From the NCBI RefSeq assembly GCF_003837865.1, contig NZ_RQIS01000003.1, positions 186,001 through 250,000 of the forward strand: DNA of 64,000 nucleotides, in the 5' to 3' direction. Positions within the stretch are counted from its first letter, which is position 1. Every line of letters begins with the position of its first letter. Both the position numbers and the translations under genes were made by a program. The DNA is from Paraburkholderia dinghuensis (lineage in GTDB: Bacteria; Pseudomonadota; Gammaproteobacteria; Burkholderiales; Burkholderiaceae). Under the pieces are notes generated by a model that was not told where the DNA came from, made no database searches, and worked only from the letters and a program-made list of their open reading frames with translations. Shown here piece after piece: positions 47,369-56,012 of this stretch.

Positions 47369-47515
47369 GAGGAGTCAGGGCTCTGAGAATTGCGTCGCCG
47401 GGCGTATCGCGGATAGCGGCCTGTGGCGTGGGATGGGTGTTTGCGCGGAGCCTCGCCGGATTGGGTAACGGGATAGCGGGCTAGCCGGCTAACGGGCTAA
47501 TGGGCGTCGGGCGGC

Positions 47516-47590
47516 TGGTCCCCCTGGCAGGAATCGAACCTGCATCTAGCGCTTAGGAGGCACTTGTTCTATCCATTGAACTACAGGGAG
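47516..47590 (-). tRNA. tRNA-Arg(CCT) with encoded CCA
   Basis: On the minus strand: acceptor 47590-47584 pairing with 47526-47520 (one G:T pair), D-stem GTTC/GAAC, anticodon stem AGTGC/GCGCT with loop CTCCTAA (anticodon CCT, reads AGG), T-arm GCAGG-TTCGATT-CCTGC, discriminator A and CCA. All arms pair, 75 nt. Confidence 0.95.
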
Positions 47591-47956
47591 GCGTGCGGGA
47601 CGCGAACCTGCGGGCTCCGCTATGTCCGCCATGTTTCCCAAGTCACCCGTCATGGCGCGGAGCGTTCGCGTTTTCGCGCCGAAGGCGAATCGCGATGCAG
47701 GACGTGGAGTATAGCAAACGCCTTCCAGCGCGAAAATGATGCGTTGCGGTGCGCCGGGGCAAGCGCGTTAGTCCCGGGGTCGCATCCACATTGCGTGCGG
47801 TCACTCACCAGTGAAACTGTGCCGGGAAACGGGCCGGATGCAATGACCTGGCAGCGGCGTCATTCCAGCTGACGTCGGCCTCGGCCGGGCATCGCGATGC
47901 CCGGCCGAGGCCGACTAGCGACTCAGCGATGCGCTGCGTCACGCGTTCCCCACGCT
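47591..47956. other. Intergenic region between tRNA-Arg and the aspzincin gene
   Basis: 366 bp without a gene. It contains the 42-bp palindrome listed separately; nothing else is recognised. Confidence 0.5.
47874..47915. repeat. Perfect 42-bp palindrome
   Basis: The 21 bases 47874-47894 are exactly complementary to 47895-47915, with no loop (centre TCGCGA). It lies 42 bp after the stop of the aspzincin gene (minus strand). No T run follows, so it is at best an imperfect terminator. Confidence 0.85.
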
Positions 47957-49588
47957 TCATGCACTGCCGTAGGCCTGGATGAACATCCCGTAGTTGTCGG
48001 CATTGGTGATGGCGGCCCGGGTGTTCGTCGCGGCGAGACGATGGTCATCCGCCCGGCCGTACGAATGATCCTCCGTGCCGCCGATGTTCGTGAAGTGACT
48101 TAGCTCGTGGATAAGCGTCGTCTCGAGCGTATTCCGACCTTCCACGTTGGTGAACGCCAGCGGTGCCAGATCGATCTTGTGAGGGGAGTCGGGGAACACG
48201 TGGGCCAGTTCATGACTGTTCGCTCCTCGGGTGGCGACCAACATGTTCACATCGTGTGCCAGAGCATGCTGGATGTTGCTCAATACCTGCGTCACGTGTT
48301 GTACGTTCGCGGGTGTCGGTGCTCCGAACCAACGCTGGAAGTTGCTGTCCGGGCCATGAGCGAGAAGATGGTCGAGCGCTGCATCGACCATTTGTTTTGC
48401 GTGGTGATACGCGTCGCGTAGCATGTGTTGCTGCTCCGCGTTAAAGCCTCTCATGAGCGGGTCGCGGGCTGATGCGTGCGGCGATTTCTCAGCGGGAAAC
48501 GTGTCCAGCGCACCGCCTCGGCCGGTTGAGCCCGCCCCATTGGGTGCCCCGAATTCGCCGGGGAATTGGCCCGGATCGCCACCTCCAGATTCGCCGACTG
48601 GACCGGCTCCGCCACCGCCACCGCCGCCGCCCGCTCCGCCGGGTGCGCCACCACCGGCTGCTCCGCCTCCACCTGCTCCGTTGGGCGCACCACCACCTGC
48701 CCCGCCGGGTGCGCCACCACCGTCTGCCCCGCCGCCGCCCGCTTCGTCGGGTGCGCCACCACCACCGCCACCATCTGCCCCGCCCGGTGCGCCACCACTG
48801 TCACCACTGGCGTCCGCTCCGCCACCGCCGCCGCCATCCGGGCCGGACCCGCCATCTGCATCTCCGGGAGTACCGTTTGCCTCGCCGCCTGTTGGCCCGC
48901 TCATACCCGGGCCGCCGGGACCCGCGGGTGGCAGGCCGTCCCAGGGGTGTTTGTGGCGTGGAATTCCGTCGTCGTAGTCGATGAAGCGCTGATGGTGACC
49001 TTGCTTGTTCCAGATGTCGCGTATGTGGTTACCAGCCTTGTCCTGAGTCTCGCGAATGTGGTTGCCAGCCTTGTCCCAGATCTCGCGAATATGGTTGCCA
49101 GCCTTGTCTTGGGTGTCGCGTATGTGGTTGCCGGCCTTGTCCCAGGTCTCGTGAATATGGTTGCCGAACTTGTCCTGGGTGTCGCGTATGTGGTTGCCGG
49201 CCTTATCCCAGGTCTCGCGAATATGTTTGCCAGCCTTGTCCTGGGTGTCGCGTATGTGATTGCCAGCCTTGTCCCACGTGTCCCGTATGCGCTCGCCGTT
49301 TTTGCCCCGTGATTCGAGTACGGTGTTGCCATTCTTGTCCCGTGTGCCACCTATAGGACTACCAGCCTTATCGCGCGTATTGCCTGCGGGGCTATTCGCT
49401 GTATCTCCGCGTGGGTCGTGCGATTTGCCGAAGACTCCGGTATCGAGTGGACGATTACCGCTTCCAGGACCGTATTCAGTTGGTGAATGGATTTCGGGCT
49501 CGCGAGCGATACCGGCGGATTGCACTGCGCGTTCCGCGTTTTCCGAATGCCACGCGCAGTGAGTGCTGGAGAGGGAATTGACGTCCAT
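47957..49588 (-). CDS. Repeat-containing protein with aspzincin (M35-like) metallopeptidase domain
   Basis: 543 residues in four parts. Residues 1-97 are variable and polar with degenerate repeat units. Residues 98-207 carry about nine 11-residue repeats of the form G-N-H-I-R-[DE]-T-[WQ]-D-K-A, alternating W and Q. Residues 222-355 are almost pure Gly/Ala/Asp. Residues ~370-543 form a domain with HELSH (494-498) and GGTEDHSYG (503-511), the HExxH plus GTxD zinc signature of aspzincins. No signal peptide, so export would need another route. The target is unknown. No immunity-like gene is adjacent. Confidence 0.85.
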   Translation of the reverse strand: MDVNSLSSTHCAWHSENAERAVQSAGIAREPEIHSPTEYGPGSGNRPLDTGVFGKSHDPRGDTANSPAGNTRDKAGSPIGGTRDKNGNTVLESRGKNGERIRDTWDKAGNHIRDTQDKAGKHIRETWDKAGNHIRDTQDKFGNHIHETWDKAGNHIRDTQDKAGNHIREIWDKAGNHIRETQDKAGNHIRDIWNKQGHHQRFIDYDDGIPRHKHPWDGLPPAGPGGPGMSGPTGGEANGTPGDADGGSGPDGGGGGGADASGDSGGAPGGADGGGGGGAPDEAGGGGADGGGAPGGAGGGAPNGAGGGGAAGGGAPGGAGGGGGGGGAGPVGESGGGDPGQFPGEFGAPNGAGSTGRGGALDTFPAEKSPHASARDPLMRGFNAEQQHMLRDAYHHAKQMVDAALDHLLAHGPDSNFQRWFGAPTPANVQHVTQVLSNIQHALAHDVNMLVATRGANSHELAHVFPDSPHKIDLAPLAFTNVEGRNTLETTLIHELSHFTNIGGTEDHSYGRADDHRLAATNTRAAITNADNYGMFIQAYGSA

Positions 49589-50198
49589 GGGCGCTCCAAT
49601 AGATTAAATTGGCAGAACGATTTAATCATCGGAGAATCACCCCAGGTAACACGCTGGTATGGTGATCGCCTTCCGCGCCCGCAGGCATTTTCACCCAATG
49701 CAGCGATGTGCTGGTCGATCTGGATTTGGCGAGGATTCGGCGTCATCCATTGCGTATATATGCTGCCCGTCCTCGCGTTGTGGTTTCATTTCAACGCATG
49801 CGAATTTCAATCGATGCCTTTGCAGCGAATTATCTGGATGCGCATGCGCGTGTCGTATCCGGAAACGACGACCTGGCTGACGCGATCTGGTTTTCCAGAG
49901 GATCACAAAAGTTTCTTGCGAGTGCCTCCGCGGGAAACTTGCGGGCATACGCGACGGTTTGTTCGCGGTGCGGACGTGGACCCTGCATTCAACGTGAACG
50001 TGCAAGAAACTGAGTCGGCATTGATTTCGTCAGGCAGAGGGAGCCGGATCGTGAACGGCGTGTCTGGCCAGGACAGGTACGTAACTGCCACGCTGTAACG
50101 TCCTTCATAACGCGTGCGCCATTCGTCCGTCGCTTTCCCGTCGCTGGACTGGCGTCCCCGCAAATCGACCGACCGACCCGACCAGCGAAGCGTGAACA
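49589..50198. other. Region without recognised gene
   Basis: 610 bp, somewhat lower in GC than the flanks. Open frames on both strands lack motifs and ribosome sites. I cannot support a gene here. Confidence 0.5.
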
Positions 50199-50777
50199 AT
50201 GATCGACGTGATTGAATCTCCACGATTGCTTCTTGCGCCTTTTTCTCCCGCTGACGCCGATGAAGCGTATCCGTGCATGACGCCTTCGCTGACGCGTTAC
50301 ATGGTGTCCGAGCCACCGGCAAGCCCGGATGAATTCGCCGCAAGCTGGCGGGCGTGGATCGAGGCCTGCGCCGACGGCACGGAGTGGGTCTTTACGGTGA
50401 GAGAGAAGATGAACAACCGTTTCCTGGGACTGGCCGGACTGGGCCGTATACAAACACCGAATCCGGAACTCGGAATATGGATTCGCGAAAGCCGCCAGGG
50501 CAACGGATTCGGACGGGAAGCGGTAACCTGCCTTTACCTGTGGGCAGGCGCGAATTTCGATTGCTCGTGCTTCATCTATCCGGTTGCTGAAGACAACTAC
50601 TTCAGCCGTCGCATCGCTGAATCACTCGGTGGTGTCGTGACGAACAGCGGCGCGACGCCAAAATATCGATACGTTGTGTACAGCATTCCACGCTATCGTC
50701 CGGTGCCGGACGCTTCATTCGCAAACGCCACAACCCGCTCGACATGCGAACCACAGCCTGGTGCGATTGGCTTGTGA
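50199..50777 (+). CDS. GNAT acetyltransferase, RimJ/RimL type
   Basis: 192 residues. ESPRLLLAPFSPADADEAYP is the usual amino end of the Acetyltransf_3 group. The acetyl-CoA loop reads ESRQGNGFGREAV and NYFSRRIAESLGG is the late helix. Substrate unknown. The last ~25 residues are poorly conserved. The start ATG has no strong ribosome site. Confidence 0.85.
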   Translation: MIDVIESPRLLLAPFSPADADEAYPCMTPSLTRYMVSEPPASPDEFAASWRAWIEACADGTEWVFTVREKMNNRFLGLAGLGRIQTPNPELGIWIRESRQGNGFGREAVTCLYLWAGANFDCSCFIYPVAEDNYFSRRIAESLGGVVTNSGATPKYRYVVYSIPRYRPVPDASFANATTRSTCEPQPGAIGL

Positions 50778-50791
50778 GGTGCGCGGCGCGC

Positions 50792-50974
50792 TCAGAACTC
50801 GACGATAACGAAATCGCCCTTGCCCACGTCGCACAGCGGGCAGCGCCAGTCGTCGGGGATATCGGCAAAGCGCGTACCTGCCGCAATGCCCTCGTTGGGC
50901 AACCCTTCTTCCTCGTTATAGATCCAGCCGCAGATCACGCAGACCCAGCTCTTGTATTCGATCACTTCGCTCAC
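50792..50974 (-). CDS. Rubredoxin
   Basis: 60 residues. The two iron-binding pairs are CVICG (13-17 region) and CPLCDVGK; the aromatic core and PDDWRCP are typical. A one-electron carrier. The start is GTG at 50974 after an AAGGA site. It is convergent with the GNAT gene and has no reductase gene nearby. Confidence 0.95.
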   Translation of the reverse strand: MSEVIEYKSWVCVICGWIYNEEEGLPNEGIAAGTRFADIPDDWRCPLCDVGKGDFVIVEF

Positions 50975-51232
50975 TGCATTCCTTTCGTCAGTTCGATGTC
51001 ATGCCCGTTATGCGTCCCCATTTAGGGGAGCGTGGCGCTGCGCGATGTTACTTGAAATCGCCGCCGCTGCCACCGTGTGTCATCGCTGCCCCGCTGCGGT
51101 GGAGGGCGTCGCGCGGGAGCGGCGCATGCGGCGCGGGCGTTCATCGACGCGGTGTATGCTAGCCCGCAGGCGTCTCGTGAACATGGACGCATCACGCGGA
51201 GCCGGTCGGACCACTTACTCCCGAGGAGAACC

Positions 51233-51637
51233 ATGATGGTCAAGAACACCTGGCTGGCGGGCGCGGCATTCGCGGCCCTCCTTGCCGTGAGCGGCGTCGC
51301 GCGCGCCGAAGGCGTCTCCATCGTCGAGCCGAAGGACGGCGCGACGGTGACCAACCCGGTGCACGTGAAGTTCGCCGTCGAGGGCATGACGGTCGCGCCG
51401 GCGGGCACGACGACGTCGGGAACCGGCCACCACCATCTGCTGATCGACGGCGGGCCGCTGCCCCAGGGGCAGGTCGTGCCGGTGGGCGACAAGTCGCTGC
51501 ACTACGGCAAGGGGCAGACCGAAACCGACGTCACGCTGCCGCCCGGCGATCACACGCTCACGGCGCAGTTCGCCGACGGCGCGCACCGCTCGTACGGGCC
51601 CGAGTGGAGCCAGACGATCACGGTCCACGTGAAGTAA
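51233..51637 (+). CDS. Exported DUF4399-type protein
   Basis: 134 residues, start ATG after a GAGGAG site (a second ATG follows at once). Signal peptide WLAGAAFAALLAVSGVARA, cleaved before EGVSIVEPKDG. The body is a beta-sandwich-like sequence with SGTGHHHLLIDGGPLP, PVGDKSLHYGKGQTE and LPPGDHTLTAQFADG, hallmarks of DUF4399. The HHH segment may bind metal. Periplasmic; function unknown. Confidence 0.9.
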   Translation: MMVKNTWLAGAAFAALLAVSGVARAEGVSIVEPKDGATVTNPVHVKFAVEGMTVAPAGTTTSGTGHHHLLIDGGPLPQGQVVPVGDKSLHYGKGQTETDVTLPPGDHTLTAQFADGAHRSYGPEWSQTITVHVK

Positions 51638-51754
51638 CGCTGCCGCCTGCGCGGCCCGCGGCGGCGTCGGTGCGCGCAGGCGCTGCCCGATCGTCGCCGC
51701 GCCGGACCGGTACAATGCGCGCTTCAGGTCCAACGCAGGCACCCTTTCCCAGTC

Positions 51755-53683
51755 ATGTCGCTTTACACCATTACCGGCGCGCAACTCGCGTTCGGTCACG
51801 TCGCGCTGCTCGATCACGCGGACTTCTCGCTCGAAGCGGGCGAACGCGTCGGGTTGATCGGCCGCAACGGCGCGGGCAAGTCCTCGCTGCTCAAGATCGT
51901 CGCCGAGCTTGCCAGACCCGACGACGGCCTCGTCACGCGCCAGCAGAATCTATCGACCGTTTATGTGCCGCAGGAGCCTGAATTCGACACCGATGCGACG
52001 GTGTTCGACACGGTGGCCTCGGGGCTCGAAGGCGTGCGCGCGCTGCTCGACGAATACGACACCGTCGCGCACCAGCTCGCGGACACGCCCGAAGGCGTGG
52101 AGCACGATGCACTGCTCGCGCGCATGAATGCGCTGCAGTCCTCGCTCGACACCGCCGACGCCTGGAACTGGCATACGCGCGTGGCGACGACGCTCGCCCA
52201 GATCGGCCTCGACGGCGATGCGCGCGTGGGCGCGCTCTCGGGCGGCATGCAAAAGCGCGTGGCGCTTGCGCGTGCGCTCGTCGTGCAGCCCGACGTGCTG
52301 CTGCTGGACGAACCGACGAACCACCTCGATTTCGACGGTATCCGCTGGCTGGAGGACCTGCTCGTCGCGCAGCGCGCGAGCCTCCTCTTCATCACCCACG
52401 ACCGCGCGTTCCTCGACCGGGTGGCCACGCGCATCGTCGAACTCGATCGCGGGCGTCTGCTTTCCTATCCGGGCAACTTCTCGCAGTATCAGGAGCGCAA
52501 GGAGCAGCAGCTCGAAGTGGAGCGCGTCGAGAACGACAAGTTCGACAAGCTGCTCGCTCAGGAAGAAGTGTGGATCCGCAAGGGCGTCGAGGCGCGGCGC
52601 ACGCGCAGCGTCGGACGCATCGCGCGGCTCGTGCAGATGCGTAACGAACGCTCAGAGCGCCGCAACGTGCAGGGCAACGTGAAGCTCGACGTGGCGCAGG
52701 GCGAGAAGTCCGGCAAGATCGTCGCGGAACTCACCGACGTCGTGAAACGTTACGGAGACCGAACGATCGTCGATCGTTTTTCGACGATCGTGATGCGCGG
52801 TGACAAGATCGGTTTCGTCGGTCCGAACGGTGCGGGCAAGACCACGCTGCTCAAGCTCATTCTCGGCGAACTGAAACCCGACGAGGGCACCGTGCGCGTC
52901 GGCACGAACCTGCAGGTCGCGTACTTCGACCAGATGCGTGCGCAGCTCGACCTCGATAAAACCCTCGCCGACACGATCAGCCCCGGCAGCGACTGGGTCG
53001 AGATCAATGGCGCGAAGAAGCATGTGATGAGCTATCTCGGCGATTTCCTGTTCGCGCCCGAACGCGCGCGCTCGCCGGTGAAGTCGCTCTCGGGAGGCGA
53101 GCGTAATCGTCTCCTGCTCGCGCGTCTGTTCGCGCGGCCCGCGAACGTGCTCGTGCTCGACGAGCCGACCAACGACCTCGATATTCCGACGCTCGAACTG
53201 CTGGAAGAACTGCTCGCCGATTACGACGGCACCGTCCTGCTCGTGAGCCACGACCGCGCATTTCTCGATAACGTGGTGACCTCGGTGATCGCGGCCGAGG
53301 GCGAGGGGCAATGGCGCGAGTACGTCGGCGGCTTCACCGACTGGCAGACGCAGAGCGCGCGCTCGCAGGAGCTTGCCGAGGCGCGCGCGCCTGCGGCATC
53401 GGCGCCGGTGGCCGCTGCGCCGAAGGACAGCGCGGCGGGCCGCAACGCCCAGCGCACCGTGAAGCTCTCGTTCAAGGAGCAGCGCGAGCTGGAGGCGCTT
53501 CCCGCGCGGATGGAGGCACTGGAGGCGGAGCAGAAGGCAATCGGCGCGCAGATCGAGGACGGTTCGATCTTCGCGAAGGACGCGCAGGAAGGCGCGCGGC
53601 TCACCGAGCGCTATGCGCAGATCGAAGAGGAACTGCTCGTCGCGCTGGAGCGGTGGGAGGAACTGGAGAGCAAGCGCAAGTGA
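51755..53683 (+). CDS. uup: ABC-F ATPase, Uup-like
   Basis: 642 residues, soluble, two ATPase domains without membrane parts. Domain 1: GRNGAGKSS, LSGGMQKR, LLLDEPTNHLD. Domain 2: GPNGAGKTT, LSGGERNR, LVLDEPTNDLD. The interdomain arm is Glu/Arg/Lys-rich (QLEVERVENDKFDKLLAQEE). A carboxy-terminal coiled coil (EQRELEALPARMEALEAEQ) marks Uup, which acts in ribosome assembly and DNA-related processes. A terminator follows. Confidence 0.93.
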   Translation: MSLYTITGAQLAFGHVALLDHADFSLEAGERVGLIGRNGAGKSSLLKIVAELARPDDGLVTRQQNLSTVYVPQEPEFDTDATVFDTVASGLEGVRALLDEYDTVAHQLADTPEGVEHDALLARMNALQSSLDTADAWNWHTRVATTLAQIGLDGDARVGALSGGMQKRVALARALVVQPDVLLLDEPTNHLDFDGIRWLEDLLVAQRASLLFITHDRAFLDRVATRIVELDRGRLLSYPGNFSQYQERKEQQLEVERVENDKFDKLLAQEEVWIRKGVEARRTRSVGRIARLVQMRNERSERRNVQGNVKLDVAQGEKSGKIVAELTDVVKRYGDRTIVDRFSTIVMRGDKIGFVGPNGAGKTTLLKLILGELKPDEGTVRVGTNLQVAYFDQMRAQLDLDKTLADTISPGSDWVEINGAKKHVMSYLGDFLFAPERARSPVKSLSGGERNRLLLARLFARPANVLVLDEPTNDLDIPTLELLEELLADYDGTVLLVSHDRAFLDNVVTSVIAAEGEGQWREYVGGFTDWQTQSARSQELAEARAPAASAPVAAAPKDSAAGRNAQRTVKLSFKEQRELEALPARMEALEAEQKAIGAQIEDGSIFAKDAQEGARLTERYAQIEEELLVALERWEELESKRK

Positions 53684-53686
53684 GCG

Positions 53687-53716
53687 AAGCGGCCTTTGGA
53701 CGGCCGCTTTTTTCTT
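53687..53716 (+). terminator. Intrinsic terminator of uup
   Basis: An 8-bp stem (53687-53694 with 53702-53709), a 7-nt loop and a T-rich run (TTTTCTTTT). Confidence 0.88.
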
Positions 53717-53892
53717 TTGTGCCAGACCTCTCCCGATCGGCCATTTGTCGGCCATTCGACGTGAACCAAATTGCCGGGCCACACCAAATCAGTACAATAC
53801 CTGGCGAATCGGCCCGCGCTGCATTTGCCTGCGCAGCGGGCAGACCAGTTCACCCCGTTGTTTCGTTTTGCTTTTTTTGAAAATTCAACGCG

Positions 53893-53929
53893 TTGTCCAC
53901 GCGGTTGTCCACAGGACCTGTGGACAACC
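53893..53929. promoter_or_regulatory. DnaA-box-like TTGTCCAC cluster ahead of parE
   Basis: TTGTCCAC occurs at 53893-53900 and as TTGTCCACA at 53905-53913, with the inverse TGTGGACAA at 53919-53927. The last two are halves of a palindrome with perfect 13-bp arms (53903-53915, 53917-53929) around one A. It ends 23 bp before the parE start. TTGTCCACA is the DnaA-box form used in high-GC actinobacteria. Confidence 0.55.
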
Positions 53930-53952
53930 GTGCGGAAAACCGACGGACCACC

Positions 53953-55938
53953 ATGTCTACGAAGAAGTCAAACGCTGCATATAGCGAAGCGTCGATCAAG
54001 GTGCTCAAGGGCCTTGAGCCCGTCCGGCAGCGGCCGGGCATGTACACGCGCACCGAGAATCCGCTGCACATCATCCAGGAAGTCATCGACAACGCTTCAG
54101 ACGAAGCGCTCGGCGGCTACGGCAAGCACATCACCGTCACGCTGCACGCGGACCAGTCCGTCTCCGTCGAGGACGACGGCCGCGGTATCCCGTTCGGCCT
54201 CCATCCCGAAGAGAAGGTCCCGGTCGTCGAAATCGTCTTTACGCGGCTGCACGCGGGCGGCAAGTTCGACAAGGCTGCCGGCGGCGCCTATACGTTCTCG
54301 GGCGGTCTGCACGGCGTCGGCGTGTCGGTGACCAATGCGCTGTCGAAGCGCCTCGATGTCACCGTCTGGCGCGACGGCAAGGTCGCTGAAATCGGTTTCG
54401 CCGATGGCGACGTCGTCAAGCCGCTCACCACGCGCAACGCCGCGCGCGACGAAAAGAAGACCGGCACGCGTGTTACTGCCGTTCCCGACCCGAAGTATTT
54501 CGATTCGGCCAACGTGTCCGTCGGCGAGTTGCAGCGTCTGTTGCGCTCGAAGGCCGTGCTGCTGCCTGGCGTCGAAGTCACGCTCGTCAACGAGAAGACG
54601 GGTGAGCGTCAAACCTGGAAGTACGAAGACGGCCTGCGCGGCTATTTGCTCGAAGGCATGAACGGCAGCGATCTCCTGATCCCACTCTTCGAAGGCGAGC
54701 GTTACGCCGACAACGCGCGCACCGGCGACGACACCTTCGCGGACGGCGAGGGTGCTGCCTGGGTCGTCGCGTGGAGCGAGGAAGGGCCGCTCACGCGCGA
54801 GTCGTATGTGAACCTCATCCCGACGCCCGCAGGCGGCACGCACGAATCCGGCCTGCGCGACGGTCTGTTCCAGGCCGTGAAGAGCTTCGTCGAATTGCAC
54901 AACCTTCAGCCGAAGGGCGTGAAACTGCTGCCCGAAGACGTGTTTGCGCGCGTCTCGTTCGTGCTGTCCGCGAAAGTGCTCGATCCGCAGTTCCAGGGGC
55001 AGATCAAGGAGCGCCTGAACAGCCGCGACGCGGTCAAGCTCATCTCGTCGTTCTCGCGTCCCGGGCTCGAACTGTGGCTCAACCAGCACGTCGAGCACGG
55101 CAAGAAGCTCGCCGATCTCGTCATCAAGCAGGCCCAGGCGCGCACGCGCGCGGGCCAGAAGGTCGAGAAGCGCAAGAGTTCGGGCGTGGCCGTGTTGCCC
55201 GGCAAGCTGACCGACTGCGAATCGACCGATATCTCGCGCAACGAGCTTTTCCTCGTCGAGGGCGACTCGGCGGGCGGTTCCGCGAAAATGGGCCGCGACA
55301 AAGAGTATCAGGCGATCCTGCCGTTGCGCGGCAAGGTCCTCAACACTTGGGAAACCGAGCGCGACCGGCTGTTTGCCAACAACGAAGTGCACGACATTTC
55401 GGTGGCGATCGGCGTCGATCCGCACAATCCGGACGAGACCGTCGATCTCTCGAACCTGCGTTACGGCAAGATCTGCATTCTGTCCGACGCGGACGTCGAC
55501 GGTTCGCACATTCAGGTTTTGCTGCTCACGCTCTTCTTCAAGCACTTCCCGCAACTGATCGAGCGCGGCCATGTGTGCGTGGCGAGACCGCCCTTGTTCC
55601 GCGTCGATGCGCCCGCGCGCGGCAAGAAGCCCGCACAGAAGCTCTACGCGCTCGACGAGGGCGAACTCGATGCGATCCTCGACAAGCTGCGCAAGGATGG
55701 CGTGCGCGAGACGCAATGGTCGATCAGCCGCTTCAAGGGCCTGGGCGAAATGAGCGCCGAGCAGCTCTGGGATACGACCATGAACCCGGACACGCGGCGT
55801 CTTTCGCCGGTTGCACTGGGCGAGCTCGACTACGAGGCCACCGTCGCGCGCATGACGATGCTGATGGGCAAGGGTGAAGCGGCGTCGCGCCGCTCGTGGC
55901 TCGAAGAAAAGGGCAACGAGGTCGAAGCGGATATCTGA
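53953..55938 (+). CDS. parE: DNA topoisomerase IV subunit B
   Basis: 661 residues, ATPase subunit of the decatenase. GHKL ATP site: EVIDNASDEALGGYG, EDDGRGIPFG, GGLHGVGVSVTNAL. The TOPRIM domain has LVEGDSAGGSAKMGRD, QAILPLRGK and DADVDGSHIQ. Length and FKGLGEMSAEQLWDTTMNP fit ParE rather than GyrB. The ATG at 53953 is chosen by family start; an in-frame GTG further up lies within the DnaA-box-like cluster. parC follows after 74 bp. Confidence 0.96.
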   Translation: MSTKKSNAAYSEASIKVLKGLEPVRQRPGMYTRTENPLHIIQEVIDNASDEALGGYGKHITVTLHADQSVSVEDDGRGIPFGLHPEEKVPVVEIVFTRLHAGGKFDKAAGGAYTFSGGLHGVGVSVTNALSKRLDVTVWRDGKVAEIGFADGDVVKPLTTRNAARDEKKTGTRVTAVPDPKYFDSANVSVGELQRLLRSKAVLLPGVEVTLVNEKTGERQTWKYEDGLRGYLLEGMNGSDLLIPLFEGERYADNARTGDDTFADGEGAAWVVAWSEEGPLTRESYVNLIPTPAGGTHESGLRDGLFQAVKSFVELHNLQPKGVKLLPEDVFARVSFVLSAKVLDPQFQGQIKERLNSRDAVKLISSFSRPGLELWLNQHVEHGKKLADLVIKQAQARTRAGQKVEKRKSSGVAVLPGKLTDCESTDISRNELFLVEGDSAGGSAKMGRDKEYQAILPLRGKVLNTWETERDRLFANNEVHDISVAIGVDPHNPDETVDLSNLRYGKICILSDADVDGSHIQVLLLTLFFKHFPQLIERGHVCVARPPLFRVDAPARGKKPAQKLYALDEGELDAILDKLRKDGVRETQWSISRFKGLGEMSAEQLWDTTMNPDTRRLSPVALGELDYEATVARMTMLMGKGEAASRRSWLEEKGNEVEADI

Positions 55939-56012
55939 CGCGCGAACCTGCGCTTACATGCGCTTTTCTGCGCTTCTTTGCAGGTCTGGACAGGAACACG
56001 GACTGATTGAAT

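Noticed and set aside
48423..48977. Proline-rich plus-strand frame opposite the glycine-rich segment
   Set aside because: Pro codons are the complement of Gly codons; the minus-strand gene has a real peptidase domain.
48968..49297. Regular 33/66-bp DNA repeats that look like a CRISPR array
   Set aside because: The units are contiguous, in frame and encode an 11-residue protein repeat; there are no unique spacers and no cas genes.
47516..50777. A genomic island integrated into the 3' end of tRNA-Arg
   Set aside because: The tRNA 3' end faces lower coordinates, away from the aspzincin region; no duplicated tRNA end and no integrase were seen.
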